From positions 142,331-206,330 of the forward strand of contig NZ_JASCQP010000005.1 in assembly GCF_030010555.1 (NCBI RefSeq): a stretch of 64,000 nucleotides of DNA, written 5' to 3'. A program made the translations under genes and the position numbers. The DNA comes from Halomonas rhizosphaerae (lineage in GTDB: Bacteria; Pseudomonadota; Gammaproteobacteria; Pseudomonadales; Halomonadaceae). Position 1 is the first letter of the stretch, and each line of letters opens with the position of its first letter. The notes beneath the pieces are model-generated. The model had not been told where the DNA came from, searched no databases, and saw nothing but the letters and a program-made list of their open reading frames with translations. Positions 38,256 to 47,933 of the stretch are shown here, in pieces.

Positions 38256-39596
38256 ATGACACAGGCTTTCGATGCCGCCGCGCAGCAGACCCTGCTGGAG
38301 AGTCGCGCCCGGATGGCCCTGGACCTGGCCCGTGGGCTGGGGGCCGATGCCTGCGAGGTGGGGGCCAGCGTCGACCAGGGCGTCGGCGTCAGTGTCCGCG
38401 AGGGCGAGGTGGAGACGGTCGAGCTGTCCCGGGACCAGGGGATCGCCGTGACCGTCTATGTGGGGCAGCGCAAGGGCAGCGCCTCCTCCAGCGACGCCGG
38501 CGAGGCCTCGGTGCGTGCCGTGGTCGAGAAGGCCCTGGCGATCGCCCGTCACACCGGCGAGGATCCGGCCTCGGGCCTGGCCGACGCGCGACTGATGGCC
38601 ACCGAGCTGCCCGACCTCGACGTCCACCATCCCTGGCCGCTCTCCATCGATGAGGCCACCGATCTGGCGCTGCGCTGCGAGTCGGCCGGTCGGGTCATGG
38701 CGGGCATCAAGAGCTCCGACGGGGCCAGCCTCTCCAGCGGCGAGGGAGTGCACGTCTACGCCAACAGCCATGGTTTCCTGGGTAGCCAATGCGGCAGCCG
38801 CCACTCGCTCTCCTGCATGCTGATTGCCGAGGACGAGAACGGCATGCAGCGGGACTACGACTACACCAGCGCCCGTGCACCCGGTGACCTGGCCGCTGCC
38901 GAGGCGGTGGGCGAGAGTGCCGCGCGCCGCACCTTGCGGCGACTCGGTGCCCGGCGACCGGCCACCGGGCGGATGCCGGTGCTCTTCGATCCGACCCTCG
39001 CCGCTGGCCTGGTCGGCCACCTGATGGGGGCAATTGCCGGGGGCGCCCTCTATCGAGAGGCCTCCTTTCTGTGCGACCGACTGAACACCCCTCTCTTCCC
39101 GGAGTGGTTCAGCCTCGGCGAGCGGCCCATGGAAGTCGGCGCCATGGCGAGCTCGCCGTTCGACGGCGACGGGGTGCAGACCCGCGACAATGTCTTCGTT
39201 CGCGACGGTCGCCTGGCCAGCTACATGCTCTCGGCCTACAGTGCCCGGCGGCTGGGCCTCGAGACCACCGGCAATGCCGGGGGCGCGCGCAACCTGCGCA
39301 TCACCGCGCCGCTGGAGAGCCGCGAGGCACTGCTCGCCCGCATGGGCCGCGGCGTGCTGGTCACCGAGCTGATGGGGCAGGGGGTCAACGGCGTGACCGG
39401 CGACTACTCCCGTGGCGCCGCCGGCTTCTGGGTCGAGGACGGCGAGATCCGGCATCCGGTGGAGGAGTTCACCATCGCCGGTAACCTGGAAACGATGTTC
39501 CAGGGCCTCGTCGGCGTCGGGGATGATACCGATACCCGTGGCAGCATCCATACCGGCAGCTGGCTGGTCGACGAGTTGATGGTGGCGGGGGGCTGA
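38256..39596 (+). CDS. pmbA: Metalloprotease subunit PmbA/TldE
   Basis: A 446-residue partner of TldD; it lacks the zinc motif and shapes the chamber that holds the peptide substrate. Family motifs include ACEVGASVDQGVGVSVREG, SSDGASLSSGEG and LMGQGVNGVTGDYSRGAAG near the C terminus. Length equals E. coli TldE (450). SD GTGAGGAGAG precedes ATG 38256. The gene is convergent with ptsO, only 5 nt between stops. Confidence 0.95.
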   Translation: MTQAFDAAAQQTLLESRARMALDLARGLGADACEVGASVDQGVGVSVREGEVETVELSRDQGIAVTVYVGQRKGSASSSDAGEASVRAVVEKALAIARHTGEDPASGLADARLMATELPDLDVHHPWPLSIDEATDLALRCESAGRVMAGIKSSDGASLSSGEGVHVYANSHGFLGSQCGSRHSLSCMLIAEDENGMQRDYDYTSARAPGDLAAAEAVGESAARRTLRRLGARRPATGRMPVLFDPTLAAGLVGHLMGAIAGGALYREASFLCDRLNTPLFPEWFSLGERPMEVGAMASSPFDGDGVQTRDNVFVRDGRLASYMLSAYSARRLGLETTGNAGGARNLRITAPLESREALLARMGRGVLVTELMGQGVNGVTGDYSRGAAGFWVEDGEIRHPVEEFTIAGNLETMFQGLVGVGDDTDTRGSIHTGSWLVDELMVAGG

Positions 39597-39601
39597 CGGC
39601 C

Positions 39602-39871
39602 TCAGCCGTCCTCGTCGAAGCGGGCCTCGAAGAGCCGGGTGATCGCCTCGAGGGCCGCCTCGGCGTCCTCCCCTTCGGTGCAGACCTCGAGCTCGGTGCC
39701 GCAGGGGGCGGCCAGGATCAGCAGCGACATGATGTTGCCGGCGTCGGCCTGCTGGTCACCGCGGCACACGGTGACCCGGGCGTCGAAGGGCTGGCAGCAC
39801 TGCACCAGCTTGGTAGCGGCGCGGGCATGCAGGCCGCGCCGATTGGTCAGGGTCAGCTTGCGACTCGGCAC
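39602..39871 (-). CDS. ptsO: Phosphocarrier protein NPr (HPr-like, nitrogen PTS)
   Basis: An 89-residue HPr-fold protein carrying phosphate from PtsP to PtsN. The phosphorylated His15 is in RRGLHARAAT, and the region around the regulatory-serine position reads AGNIMSLLILAAP. It starts 3 nt after rapZ and is the last gene of the leftward rpoN-hpf-ptsN-rapZ-ptsO series, the standard nitrogen-PTS arrangement; no sugar-PTS enzyme is nearby. Confidence 0.94.
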   Translation of the reverse strand: MPSRKLTLTNRRGLHARAATKLVQCCQPFDARVTVCRGDQQADAGNIMSLLILAAPCGTELEVCTEGEDAEAALEAITRLFEARFDEDG

Positions 39872-39874
39872 GCG

Positions 39875-40795
39875 TCAGGTTCCTTCCTGGGCGGGGTTGT
39901 CCTCGGCCATCTCCTGGCCGGCGGGGAGGGTGATCTGCACCCCCAGTTCACGATGGCGTAGCCGCACCCCGTCGTGCCGGTTCGCCAGCCGGTCGGCCAG
40001 GCGTTCGGCCAGGTAGACCGAGCGGTGCTGGCCGCCGGTGCAGCCGATGGCCACGGTGAGGTAGCTGCGCTGACTGGCCTGGTAGTGTGGCAGCCAGCGC
40101 TCCACCCAGGCGAGGATGTCGTCGAGCATCTCGGCAACGATCGGGTAGCCGTCGAGGAAGGCGATGATGCTGGGATCGCGTCCCGTGGCATCGCGCAGCG
40201 CCGGATCCCAGTAGGGGTTGGGCAGGCAGCGGGCATCGAAGACGATGTCCGCGTCCAGTGGCACCCCGCGCTTGAAGCCGAAGGATTCCACGGTCAGGGT
40301 CATCCGCTCGGCCCGGTGGCCGGCGACCTGATCGGTGATGCGCCCCCGGAGCTCGTGCACCGAGAGCCGCGTGGTGTCGATCACCAGGTCGGCGAGGTCG
40401 CGGATCTCGGAGAGAGACTGCTCCTCGGTATCGATCGCCTCGGCGAGGGTCATGTCGCTGCCGCGGGTCAGGGGGTGTCGGCGGCGGGTATGGGAGTAGC
40501 GCTCGAGGAGAATGCGCGCGTCGGTGGTCAGGTAGACCACCTGGCAGTCGACCCGGCGGCCACGCAGTTCCTCGAGCAGCTCGGGAAAGCGCTCGAGGGC
40601 GGCGGGCAGGTTGCGGGCATCGATGCTGACGGCGATCGAGGAGCGCAGCGAGCGGTCATCCTGCAGTTCATCGACGAGCGCACCGAGCAGCATGGCCGGC
40701 AGGTTGTCGATGGCGTAGTAGCCCAGGTCTTCCAGCGCCTGCAGCGCGATCGACTTGCCGGAGCCTGACCGGCCACTGATGATCACAAGCTGCAT
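39875..40795 (-). CDS. rapZ: RNase adapter protein RapZ
   Basis: A 306-residue nucleotide-binding RNA-binding protein. In enterobacteria RapZ delivers the GlmZ/GlmY small RNAs to RNase E to control glucosamine-6-phosphate synthase. It has a Walker A GRSGSGKS (residues 8-15), YAIDNLPAMLL, and the C-terminal RNA/ligand domain with FGFKRGVPLDADIVFDARCLPNP and GCTGGQHRSV. Whether glmZ-like RNAs exist here is unknown. It lies between ptsN and ptsO, as usual. Confidence 0.96.
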   Translation of the reverse strand: MQLVIISGRSGSGKSIALQALEDLGYYAIDNLPAMLLGALVDELQDDRSLRSSIAVSIDARNLPAALERFPELLEELRGRRVDCQVVYLTTDARILLERYSHTRRRHPLTRGSDMTLAEAIDTEEQSLSEIRDLADLVIDTTRLSVHELRGRITDQVAGHRAERMTLTVESFGFKRGVPLDADIVFDARCLPNPYWDPALRDATGRDPSIIAFLDGYPIVAEMLDDILAWVERWLPHYQASQRSYLTVAIGCTGGQHRSVYLAERLADRLANRHDGVRLRHRELGVQITLPAGQEMAEDNPAQEGT

Positions 40796-40843
40796 GCGGG
40801 TCTCCTGGTCGTGGGATGGCCGGGCAGGCCCGAGGGGGAAGGA

Positions 40844-41317
40844 TCAGCCGGCCGGGGCCTGTCGTCGGATCGCCTCCGTGAGGCGCTCATGGAGTTCGCG
40901 CTGGCTGGTGCTGTGACGCAGCCGGGCACGGGTATCGGCATCGTTCATCACCCCGGCGACCTGGCCGAGCAGGGCCAGATGAGCCTCGTCGGCTTCCTCC
41001 GGCACCAGCAGCACGAACACCAGGTCGACCGGCTCGCCGTCGATGGCGTCGAAGTCCACCGGCTCCGCCAGCTTGAGGAAACCGGCGATGGGGGCCTTGC
41101 AGTGAGGGTTGCGGGCATGGGGAATGGCGACCCCGTTGCCGATACCGGTACTGCCCAGTCGCTCGCGCCCGATCAGACGGCTGAAGACCTCCTGACTGTC
41201 GAGACTCGGGGTGTTCTGGGCGATGAAGGTGCTGAAGAACTCCAGCACCCGTTTCTTGCTCCCCCCCGGCACATCGAAGAGGGTGCGCTCGGGGGGCAGG
41301 ATGGCGTCCAGTGTCAT
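40844..41317 (-). CDS. ptsN: PTS-Ntr EIIA component
   Basis: A 157-residue EIIA of the nitrogen PTS with phospho-accepting His67 in GVAIPHARNPH. It regulates potassium and nitrogen metabolism through protein contacts rather than sugar transport. The start is ATG 41317, fixed by family length and the MTLDAILPPE N terminus; the upstream frame runs antisense through hpf. The gap to hpf is only 7 nt, consistent with one operon. Confidence 0.95.
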   Translation of the reverse strand: MTLDAILPPERTLFDVPGGSKKRVLEFFSTFIAQNTPSLDSQEVFSRLIGRERLGSTGIGNGVAIPHARNPHCKAPIAGFLKLAEPVDFDAIDGEPVDLVFVLLVPEEADEAHLALLGQVAGVMNDADTRARLRHSTSQRELHERLTEAIRRQAPAG

Positions 41318-41324
41318 GACGAAA

Positions 41325-41633
41325 TCAGCGGGCGCCAGCGCCCTGGGCGCGGGCCTGGGCCTTTTCCTTGTGCTTGACCAGCTGGCGGTCGAGCTTGTCG
41401 GCCAGGGCATCTATGGCGGCATACATGTCGTTCTCCATGGCCTCGGCATGGAGATCGGCACCGGCAGCATGCAGGGTGCAGGCCGCCTGCTGGCGCTCCT
41501 TCTCCACGGAGAGGGTGACCTGCACGTTGGTGATGTTGTCGTAGTGGCGCTCCACGCGGGCGAGCTTTTCTTGCACATAGTCACGCAGGGCGTCGGTCAG
41601 TTCCACATGATGGCCGGTGATGTTGACTTGCAT
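41325..41633 (-). CDS. hpf: Ribosome hibernation promoting factor (short HPF)
   Basis: A 102-residue short HPF/YhbH protein: MQVNITGHHVELTDALRDYV, then the beta-alpha-beta core and a basic tail. It binds the 30S decoding region in stationary phase and, with RMF, promotes 100S dimers. The short form lacks the C-terminal dimerisation domain of long HPF. Start ATG 41633 has SD AGCAAGGAG; it follows rpoN, as in other gammaproteobacteria. Confidence 0.95.
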   Translation of the reverse strand: MQVNITGHHVELTDALRDYVQEKLARVERHYDNITNVQVTLSVEKERQQAACTLHAAGADLHAEAMENDMYAAIDALADKLDRQLVKHKEKAQARAQGAGAR

Positions 41634-41804
41634 GACACGCTCCTTGCTCTGTCGGGTTATGGGTCGATTGTAACCCTTTTTGCTGTCCTGCATACCCCCT
41701 CGGACGAGGGGATTCGAGAGGCGCATGACCGGCGTCATTTCAACCGCTTGCGTCCGTGTGGGAGGAAGAAGTCCGGGGGCCGCGGGAGCGCCAGCGAGAG
41801 GCCT

Positions 41805-43226
41805 TCAACGCAGCCGCTTGCGTTCGCTGGAGGAGGGGATGCCCATCGCTTCGCGGTACTTCGCGACGGTGCGTCGCGCGACGCTGATGCCGGCCTCATC
41901 GAGCAGGGTGACCAACTTGCTGTCGGAGAGGGGCTTGCGAGGGGGCTCGTCCTGGATCAGCTTGCGGATGCGTGCCCGGATGGCGGTGCTGGAGTGGGCG
42001 TCGCCCTCGCCGCTGCCCCCCACCTGGCTGGAGAAGAAGTACTTGAGCTCGAACATCCCGCGCGGCGTGTGGATGAACTTCTGGGTGGTGACCCGCGAGA
42101 TGGTCGACTCGTGCATCTCCACGACCTGGGCGATGTCGGCCAGGATCAGCGGTTTCATCGCCTCCTCGCCGTGCTCCAGGAAGTCGAGCTGGCGCACCAT
42201 GATCTCGCGGCCCACCCGCAGCAGGGTGTCGTTGCGGCTGGACAGGCTCTTCATCAGCCAGCGCGCCTCCTGCAGGTGGTCCTTGAGGAACTGGTTGTCC
42301 TCGCTCTTGTCCGCCCGTCGTATCAGGGCGGCATAGTCGGGCTGGATGCGCAGCCGCGGCATCGCCTCCGGGTTGAGTTCCACCTGCCAGCCATCGCGGG
42401 TGTGGCGGGCGATGAGGTCGGGGATGACATAGGCGCCGTCACTGTCGGTGAAGCCGCTGCCGGGGCGCGGGTCCAGCGAACGCACCAGCTCGATCACCGT
42501 GTCCAGGGCGTCGTCGTCGAGGCCGAGCCGTCGCTTGAGCAGGCGGCGGTCGTCGCCGGCGAGCGCCTCGAGGAACTGGCGGACCAGGCGGCGGGCCTGC
42601 GGCAACAGCGGGGTGTCGTCGGGCAGGGTGGCCAGCTGCAGCATCAGGCACTCGCGCAGGTCCCGGGCGAAGACCCCCGTGGGCTCGAACTGCTGCAGGC
42701 GCAACAGCACCTGCTCGACCTCGCGGGTCTTGAGGCCCTCGAGGCCCTGCGCTCGGAGGCCGTCGCGGATCTCCTCCAGGGGCTGGGTCAGGTAGCCGTC
42801 GCCGTTGACGCCGTCGATCAGGCTCTCGGCGATGCGTTGCTGGCGTGCGTCAAGGTCGGTCATGGCCAGCTGCCAGGCCAGGTGCCCCTGGAGGCTCTGG
42901 CCCGAGGCCTGGCGCTCGAAGTCCGGGCCCTCGCCACTGCCGCCGGCGGGCGCGGTGCCGAGGTCCTGGTAGGTGTCGGACCAGTCGCTGTCGGTGCTGA
43001 GCTCGTCGGGGATCTCGCTGGCCCACTCCTCGTCGGGCGCTTCGCTCACCGCCTGCTCGCCGAAGTCATCCTCGACCTCCAGCATGGGGTTGGACTCCAG
43101 TGCTTGCTGGATCTCCTGGCGCAGGTCCAGGGTCGAGAGCTGCAGCAGCGCGATGGCCTGCTGCAGTTGGGGGGTCATGGTCAGCTGGGTGCCGACGCGC
43201 AGCTGCAGGGACGCCTTCATGGCCAT
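41805..43226 (-). CDS. rpoN: RNA polymerase sigma-54 factor
   Basis: A 473-residue sigma-54 with the Gln/Leu-rich activator-interacting region I (LTMTPQLQQAIALLQL), an acidic linker (about 60-105), the core-binding domain, the HTH and the C-terminal RpoN box ARRTVAKYRE that contacts the -24 element. Two candidate starts exist, MAMKAS at 43226 and MKAS at 43220; neither has a strong SD. It follows lptB by 142 nt and leads hpf-ptsN-rapZ-ptsO. Confidence 0.97.
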   Translation of the reverse strand: MAMKASLQLRVGTQLTMTPQLQQAIALLQLSTLDLRQEIQQALESNPMLEVEDDFGEQAVSEAPDEEWASEIPDELSTDSDWSDTYQDLGTAPAGGSGEGPDFERQASGQSLQGHLAWQLAMTDLDARQQRIAESLIDGVNGDGYLTQPLEEIRDGLRAQGLEGLKTREVEQVLLRLQQFEPTGVFARDLRECLMLQLATLPDDTPLLPQARRLVRQFLEALAGDDRRLLKRRLGLDDDALDTVIELVRSLDPRPGSGFTDSDGAYVIPDLIARHTRDGWQVELNPEAMPRLRIQPDYAALIRRADKSEDNQFLKDHLQEARWLMKSLSSRNDTLLRVGREIMVRQLDFLEHGEEAMKPLILADIAQVVEMHESTISRVTTQKFIHTPRGMFELKYFFSSQVGGSGEGDAHSSTAIRARIRKLIQDEPPRKPLSDSKLVTLLDEAGISVARRTVAKYREAMGIPSSSERKRLR

Positions 43227-43368
43227 GAGAGGAGTGCCCTCGACTCGCCGAAAACCCCAACCCTAGCCGCTGGTCGGGAGGCTTGCAAGCACAAAATCTG
43301 CAACAATCGTGCCATCCGCAATCTTCATGCCGTCGCGGAATAACGACAAGCATATCAGTTGATTGCGG

Positions 43369-44093
<725 letters not shown>

Positions 44094-44097
<4 letters not shown>

Positions 44098-44624
44098 TGG
44101 CCGTCCTGCTGCTCGGGTTCCAGCGTCATGCGCACGCGCTGGCGGTCATCGACGCCCTCGGCATCCGAGCGGGCCTGGACCACCCGACGGTCGAGGAAGT
44201 ATTCCAGGTAGCCGCCGTCGAAGGTGTCGCTGCCCTGGTGCAGCTCGGCCCGGTCGATCAGCTCGATCCGCCGCTCGGCGACGTGGTAGATGATGGTGCG
44301 CCCCCAGCCGCGGACCAGGGGCTCGTCCGGGGCGGGCTGTTGCTCGATGTAGGCGCGTTCGCCGGTGGCGGTGGCGCGGGTGAGCTGGCCCTGGTCGTTG
44401 CGCTGGATCTCCACCCGGGCGCCGGTCAGCTGCATGCTGCCCTGGCGGATGTCCACGTCGCCGGTGTAGACGGCGGTGCCGGCACGGTCGTCGAGGTCGA
44501 GGCGGTCGGCCTCCACCTCGATCGGGGCACTGGCATCGCCCTCCAGGGCCAGGGCCGGGGTACTGCCCAGCAGCAGGCCGATGACGCCGAGGGTCAGCAG
44601 GGGGGCGAAGGGGGGACGCGTCAT
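44094..44624 (-). CDS. lptA: LPS transport periplasmic protein LptA
   Basis: A 176-residue periplasmic bridge protein of the OstA beta-jellyroll fold. Signal peptide: about residues 1-27, cleavage after ALA before LEGDASAPI. The core [21 protein letters not shown] is typical of LptA, which carries LPS between LptC and LptD. It overlaps both lptC and lptB by 4 nt, so the three are translationally coupled. Confidence 0.94.
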
Positions 44625-45205
44625 GACTCGGGGTCCTCGCGGGTGTCGGGTGGATGGTGGCCGCGCACATTGTCGGTCAGCCGGGCACGGTTGTCATGGA
44701 TCCAGGCGTCGAAGCGCTCGCCACGCATCCGCTGGGGTGGCTGGCGCAGCAGGGCCGGGGTGTCGCTCCAGGCATGGCCGCTGTCGGCGTCGAAGTGGAG
44801 CACCTCGGTGTCGAGCTGCCAGCGCTCGGCGGGGGCCAGGAGGCGCGCGTCGCCGGAGAGGGTCAGCGGGTTGCCGCCGGCGCCCAGGGTGCCGCGGTCG
44901 CCACTGGCCAGCCAGACACGACCCGAGTCGTCCAGCAGGCGTCCTCGTGGCCGCTCCAGGCGAGTGACGTCGTCATGCGGGGTGTGGGTCAGGCGCGGCG
45001 TGTCGAGCCGCTGGTGGGGGTGTCCCCGGGCATCGAAACGGGTCAGCCGGGCGTCCTCCAGGTAGTAGTCCGGCTCGCCGGCCTCGTCCCCCGGCACGGG
45101 GCCGGGGAGCGGGGCATCGCGCAGGTCGAGCAGTGCCAGTCCGCCGCCCAGGGCGAGCAGCAGCAGGAACAGGCCGGTGCGAAAGCCGGGGCGCGGCAGG
45201 CGCAT
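44621..45205 (-). CDS. lptC: LPS export protein LptC
   Basis: A 194-residue bitopic inner-membrane protein: one N-terminal helix (about residues 9-25) and a periplasmic jellyroll (EPDYYLEDARLTRFDARG, LDTPRLTHTP). It takes LPS from LptBFG and passes it to LptA. The frame begins 3 nt after kdsC and overlaps lptA by 4 nt. Divergent in sequence, as the family is, but position and fold signature are clear. Confidence 0.93.
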   Translation of the reverse strand: MRLPRPGFRTGLFLLLLALGGGLALLDLRDAPLPGPVPGDEAGEPDYYLEDARLTRFDARGHPHQRLDTPRLTHTPHDDVTRLERPRGRLLDDSGRVWLASGDRGTLGAGGNPLTLSGDARLLAPAERWQLDTEVLHFDADSGHAWSDTPALLRQPPQRMRGERFDAWIHDNRARLTDNVRGHHPPDTREDPES

Positions 45206-45208
45206 GGC

Positions 45209-45766
45209 TCAGGTCGTGCCGTGCAGGTAGGTGTCGAGCACCGCATCCCAGTGGCCCTGGGCCTGGAGCAGGGTGTCGCAGATCTCGCGCACGGCGCCAT
45301 GGCCGCCCTCGGACTCGGTGACCCAGTCGGCATGCTTGCGGATATAGGCCGGCGCGCCGGGCACGCTGATGCCGACCCCGGCGCGCCGGATGGGCGCCAC
45401 GTCGGGCATGTCGTCACCGCAGTAGGCGACCTGCTCGAGCTCCAGGCCCAGGCGGCTACAGAGCTCGCGCAGCACGGTGAGCTTCTTCTCGGCTCCCTGG
45501 AAGACATGCTTGACGCCCAGCGCGGCGGCGCGCCGGCTGACCATCGGCGAATCGCGTCCGGTGATGAAGGCCACCACGATGCCGGCCCGTTGCGCCAGCT
45601 TGATGCCATGGCCATCGTGGGTGTGGAAGGCCTTGATCTCGACGCCATCGGCCTGGAAGTAGAGGCGACCGTCGGTGAGCACGCCGTCCACGTCCAGGGC
45701 GAGCAGGCGGACGCGGCGCAGGCGATCGACGAGTTGGCTGTCGAGCAGGGGGGAATCGAGGCTCAT
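45209..45766 (-). CDS. kdsC: 3-deoxy-D-manno-octulosonate 8-phosphate phosphatase
   Basis: A 185-residue HAD phosphatase making Kdo from Kdo-8-phosphate. The nucleophile and acid Asp25/Asp27 are in ALDVDGVLTDG; FITGRDSP and YCGDDMPD give the other HAD motifs. It is a cap-less C0 HAD tetramer type. The start is ATG 45766 (SD CTGGAGACA); a longer frame upstream overlaps kdsD and has no homology. Sits between kdsD and lptC. Confidence 0.95.
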   Translation of the reverse strand: MSLDSPLLDSQLVDRLRRVRLLALDVDGVLTDGRLYFQADGVEIKAFHTHDGHGIKLAQRAGIVVAFITGRDSPMVSRRAAALGVKHVFQGAEKKLTVLRELCSRLGLELEQVAYCGDDMPDVAPIRRAGVGISVPGAPAYIRKHADWVTESEGGHGAVREICDTLLQAQGHWDAVLDTYLHGTT

Positions 45767-45809
45767 GGTGTCTCCAGCAGTCGGGGGGGCGAGGTGGGCG
45801 TACAGGGCG

Positions 45810-46805
45810 TCAGATGACGCCGCTGGCGAGCAGGTCATGCATGTGCAGGGCGCCGACCGGGTGGCCGTCGGCATCGACCACGGCCAGCGCCGAGATGCGG
45901 TTGTCCTCCATGATGCGCACCGCCTCGGCGGCCAGGGTGTCGGGGGCGACCCGCTTGCCGGGGCGGGTCATGACATCGTCGACGAGCAGGCCGGAGAGGT
46001 CGCTGTGCTGGTCGAGGGTACGGCGCAGGTCGCCGTCGGTGTAGACCCCGGCCAGGCGACCGTCGGCGTCGACCACGCAGGTGAAGCCCAGCCCCTGGCG
46101 GGTGATCTCCAGCAGGGCATCTCGCAGCGGGCTGCCCAGGGCGATGCTGGGCAGCCGGGGCCCCTCGTGCATCAGGTCGGCGACCCGCAGCAGCAGGCGC
46201 TTGCCGAGGCTGCCGCCGGGATGGGAGAGGGCGAACTCCTCGGCGGTGAAGCCGCGCGACTCGAGCAGCGCCACGGCCAGGGCGTCGCCGAGCGCCAGGG
46301 CGGCGGTGGTGGACGAGGTCGGGGCCAGGTCCAGCGGGCAGGCCTCGCGCTCGACCCCGGCATCCAGGTGGGCCTCGGCGTGTCGCGCCAGGGTCGAGCC
46401 CGGTCGGCCGGTCATGCTGATCAGCGGCGTGCCCATGCGCTTGAGCAGGGGCAGCAGGGCGGTGACCTCGGCGGTCTCGCCGGAATTGGAGAGGGCCAGC
46501 ACCACATCGCCGGGGGTGATCATGCCCAGGTCGCCATGGCTGGCCTCGCCGGGATGCACGAAGAAGGCCGGGGTGCCGGTGCTGGCCAGGGTGGCGGCGA
46601 TCTTGCCGGCGACATGGCCCGACTTGCCCATGCCGGTGACCACCACGCGTCCGCGACAGGCGAGGATCAGCTCGCAGGCGTGGTCGAAGGCGTCGTCGAG
46701 GCGTCCTGCCAGGGCGGCGATGGCCTGCTGTTCCAGTTCCAGGGTGCGGCGGGCACTCTCGCGCAGGAGGGATGTGCCGGCGGCTGAGGGAGCATCATTG
46801 GTCAT
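45810..46805 (-). CDS. kdsD: Arabinose-5-phosphate isomerase
   Basis: A 331-residue isomerase converting ribulose-5-phosphate to arabinose-5-phosphate for Kdo synthesis. It has an SIS domain (about 35-185: VVVTGMGKSGHVAGKIAATL, ALSNSGETAEV, with THS-like PTSSTTAALALGDALAV) and two CBS domains (about 205-330). The start at ATG 46805 matches family length (328); the long upstream frame is antiporter antisense. First of the kdsD-kdsC-lptCAB series. Confidence 0.95.
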   Translation of the reverse strand: MTNDAPSAAGTSLLRESARRTLELEQQAIAALAGRLDDAFDHACELILACRGRVVVTGMGKSGHVAGKIAATLASTGTPAFFVHPGEASHGDLGMITPGDVVLALSNSGETAEVTALLPLLKRMGTPLISMTGRPGSTLARHAEAHLDAGVEREACPLDLAPTSSTTAALALGDALAVALLESRGFTAEEFALSHPGGSLGKRLLLRVADLMHEGPRLPSIALGSPLRDALLEITRQGLGFTCVVDADGRLAGVYTDGDLRRTLDQHSDLSGLLVDDVMTRPGKRVAPDTLAAEAVRIMEDNRISALAVVDADGHPVGALHMHDLLASGVI

Positions 46806-46846
46806 GGCGGTGATTGTTGCCCGTTGTGGGGTTTCACTCAAGGGGA

Positions 46847-47797
46847 TCAGCCGACGGCGGAGGAACCGGCGCTGCCGAGCCAGGCCAGGTAGCCGGCATA
46901 GCCGAGCACCAGCAGGCCCCCCGGCAGGCGCCCCAGGTGGCCGTGGCGGTTCCACAGCAGCAGCGCCCCCAGGGCCAGGGTCAGCAGCAGCATCACCGGG
47001 TAGTCGCGACCGGCCGCGGCGGGGTCCGTGGCGCCCGGGGCCAGCAGCGCCGGCACCGGAAGCACGGTCAGCATGTTGAAGAGGTTGGAGCCGATGACGT
47101 TGCCGATGGCCAGGTCGTGGTGGCGCTTGAGCGCGCTGGCCACGCAGGCCGCCAGTTCCGGCAGGCTGGTGCCGATGGCCACCACGGTCAGCCCGATCAC
47201 CAGTTCGCTGACGCCGAGTCCCCGAGCCAGTTCGCTGGCACCCCACACCAGGGCGCGGGAGCTGGCCACCATGATCACCAGGGTGGCCACCAGCCACCCC
47301 AGGGCCTGGCCCAGCGGCATGCCGGGAACCTCGCCGGCACTCTCGTCATCGGGGGTGTCCGCGCGGAACAGCCACCACAGGCTGAAGGCCAGCAGCACCA
47401 GCAGCAGCAGGCCGTCGAGCCGGTCGAGGTGGCCGTTGGCCAGGGCGTAGCCGGCCAGGCCGGTGGCGCCGAGCAGCAGCGGCAGCTCGCGACGCACCAT
47501 GGAGAAGCGCACCGGGATCGGCACCACCAGCGCCGTCACGCCCAGCACCAGGGCGATGTTGGCGATGTTGGAGCCCAGCGCGTTGCCGATGGCGAGGTCC
47601 GGCACGCCATCCAGCGAGGCCATCACCGAGACCACGATCTCCGGTGCCGAGGTGCCCAGCGAGACAACGGTCATCCCCACCAGCAGGGTGCTCATGCCGG
47701 CCTGCCAGGCGGTGGCCGCGGCCGCGCCGACGAAACGGTCGGCACTCCACAGCAGGCCGACGAAGCCGAGCATGACGATCAGCAGGGGGAGGAGCAT
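46847..47797 (-). CDS. Calcium/sodium antiporter (YrbG family)
   Basis: A 316-residue CaCA-family exchanger with two inverted repeats of about five helices. Both alpha repeats are visible: SLGTSAPEIVVSV ... GNALGSNIANIALVLG and AIGTSLPELAACV ... GNVIGSNLFNMLTVLP. The start at ATG 47797 agrees with YrbG; an in-frame ATG at 47839, 6 nt after an AGGG, would add 14 polar residues and cannot be excluded. It is divergent from mlaF and upstream of kdsD, as in many gammaproteobacteria. Confidence 0.92.
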   Translation of the reverse strand: MLLPLLIVMLGFVGLLWSADRFVGAAAATAWQAGMSTLLVGMTVVSLGTSAPEIVVSVMASLDGVPDLAIGNALGSNIANIALVLGVTALVVPIPVRFSMVRRELPLLLGATGLAGYALANGHLDRLDGLLLLVLLAFSLWWLFRADTPDDESAGEVPGMPLGQALGWLVATLVIMVASSRALVWGASELARGLGVSELVIGLTVVAIGTSLPELAACVASALKRHHDLAIGNVIGSNLFNMLTVLPVPALLAPGATDPAAAGRDYPVMLLLTLALGALLLWNRHGHLGRLPGGLLVLGYAGYLAWLGSAGSSAVG

Positions 47798-47933
47798 GGC
47801 GCGGTCCGGGACGGTGTGTGGAGGGCGCACATTGAACATGCCGAACCCTGGGGGTGCAAGACGCGAGGACGCTGGCGCCGCGGGGCATGGTTAGGATACG
47901 ATGTTCGATAATATTTTCGAGGATGGTGAAGCG

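Noticed and set aside
36075..39596. A RiPP biosynthesis locus around TldD/PmbA
   Set aside because: No precursor peptide or tailoring enzyme is nearby; tldD, darP and pmbA are in their normal housekeeping order.
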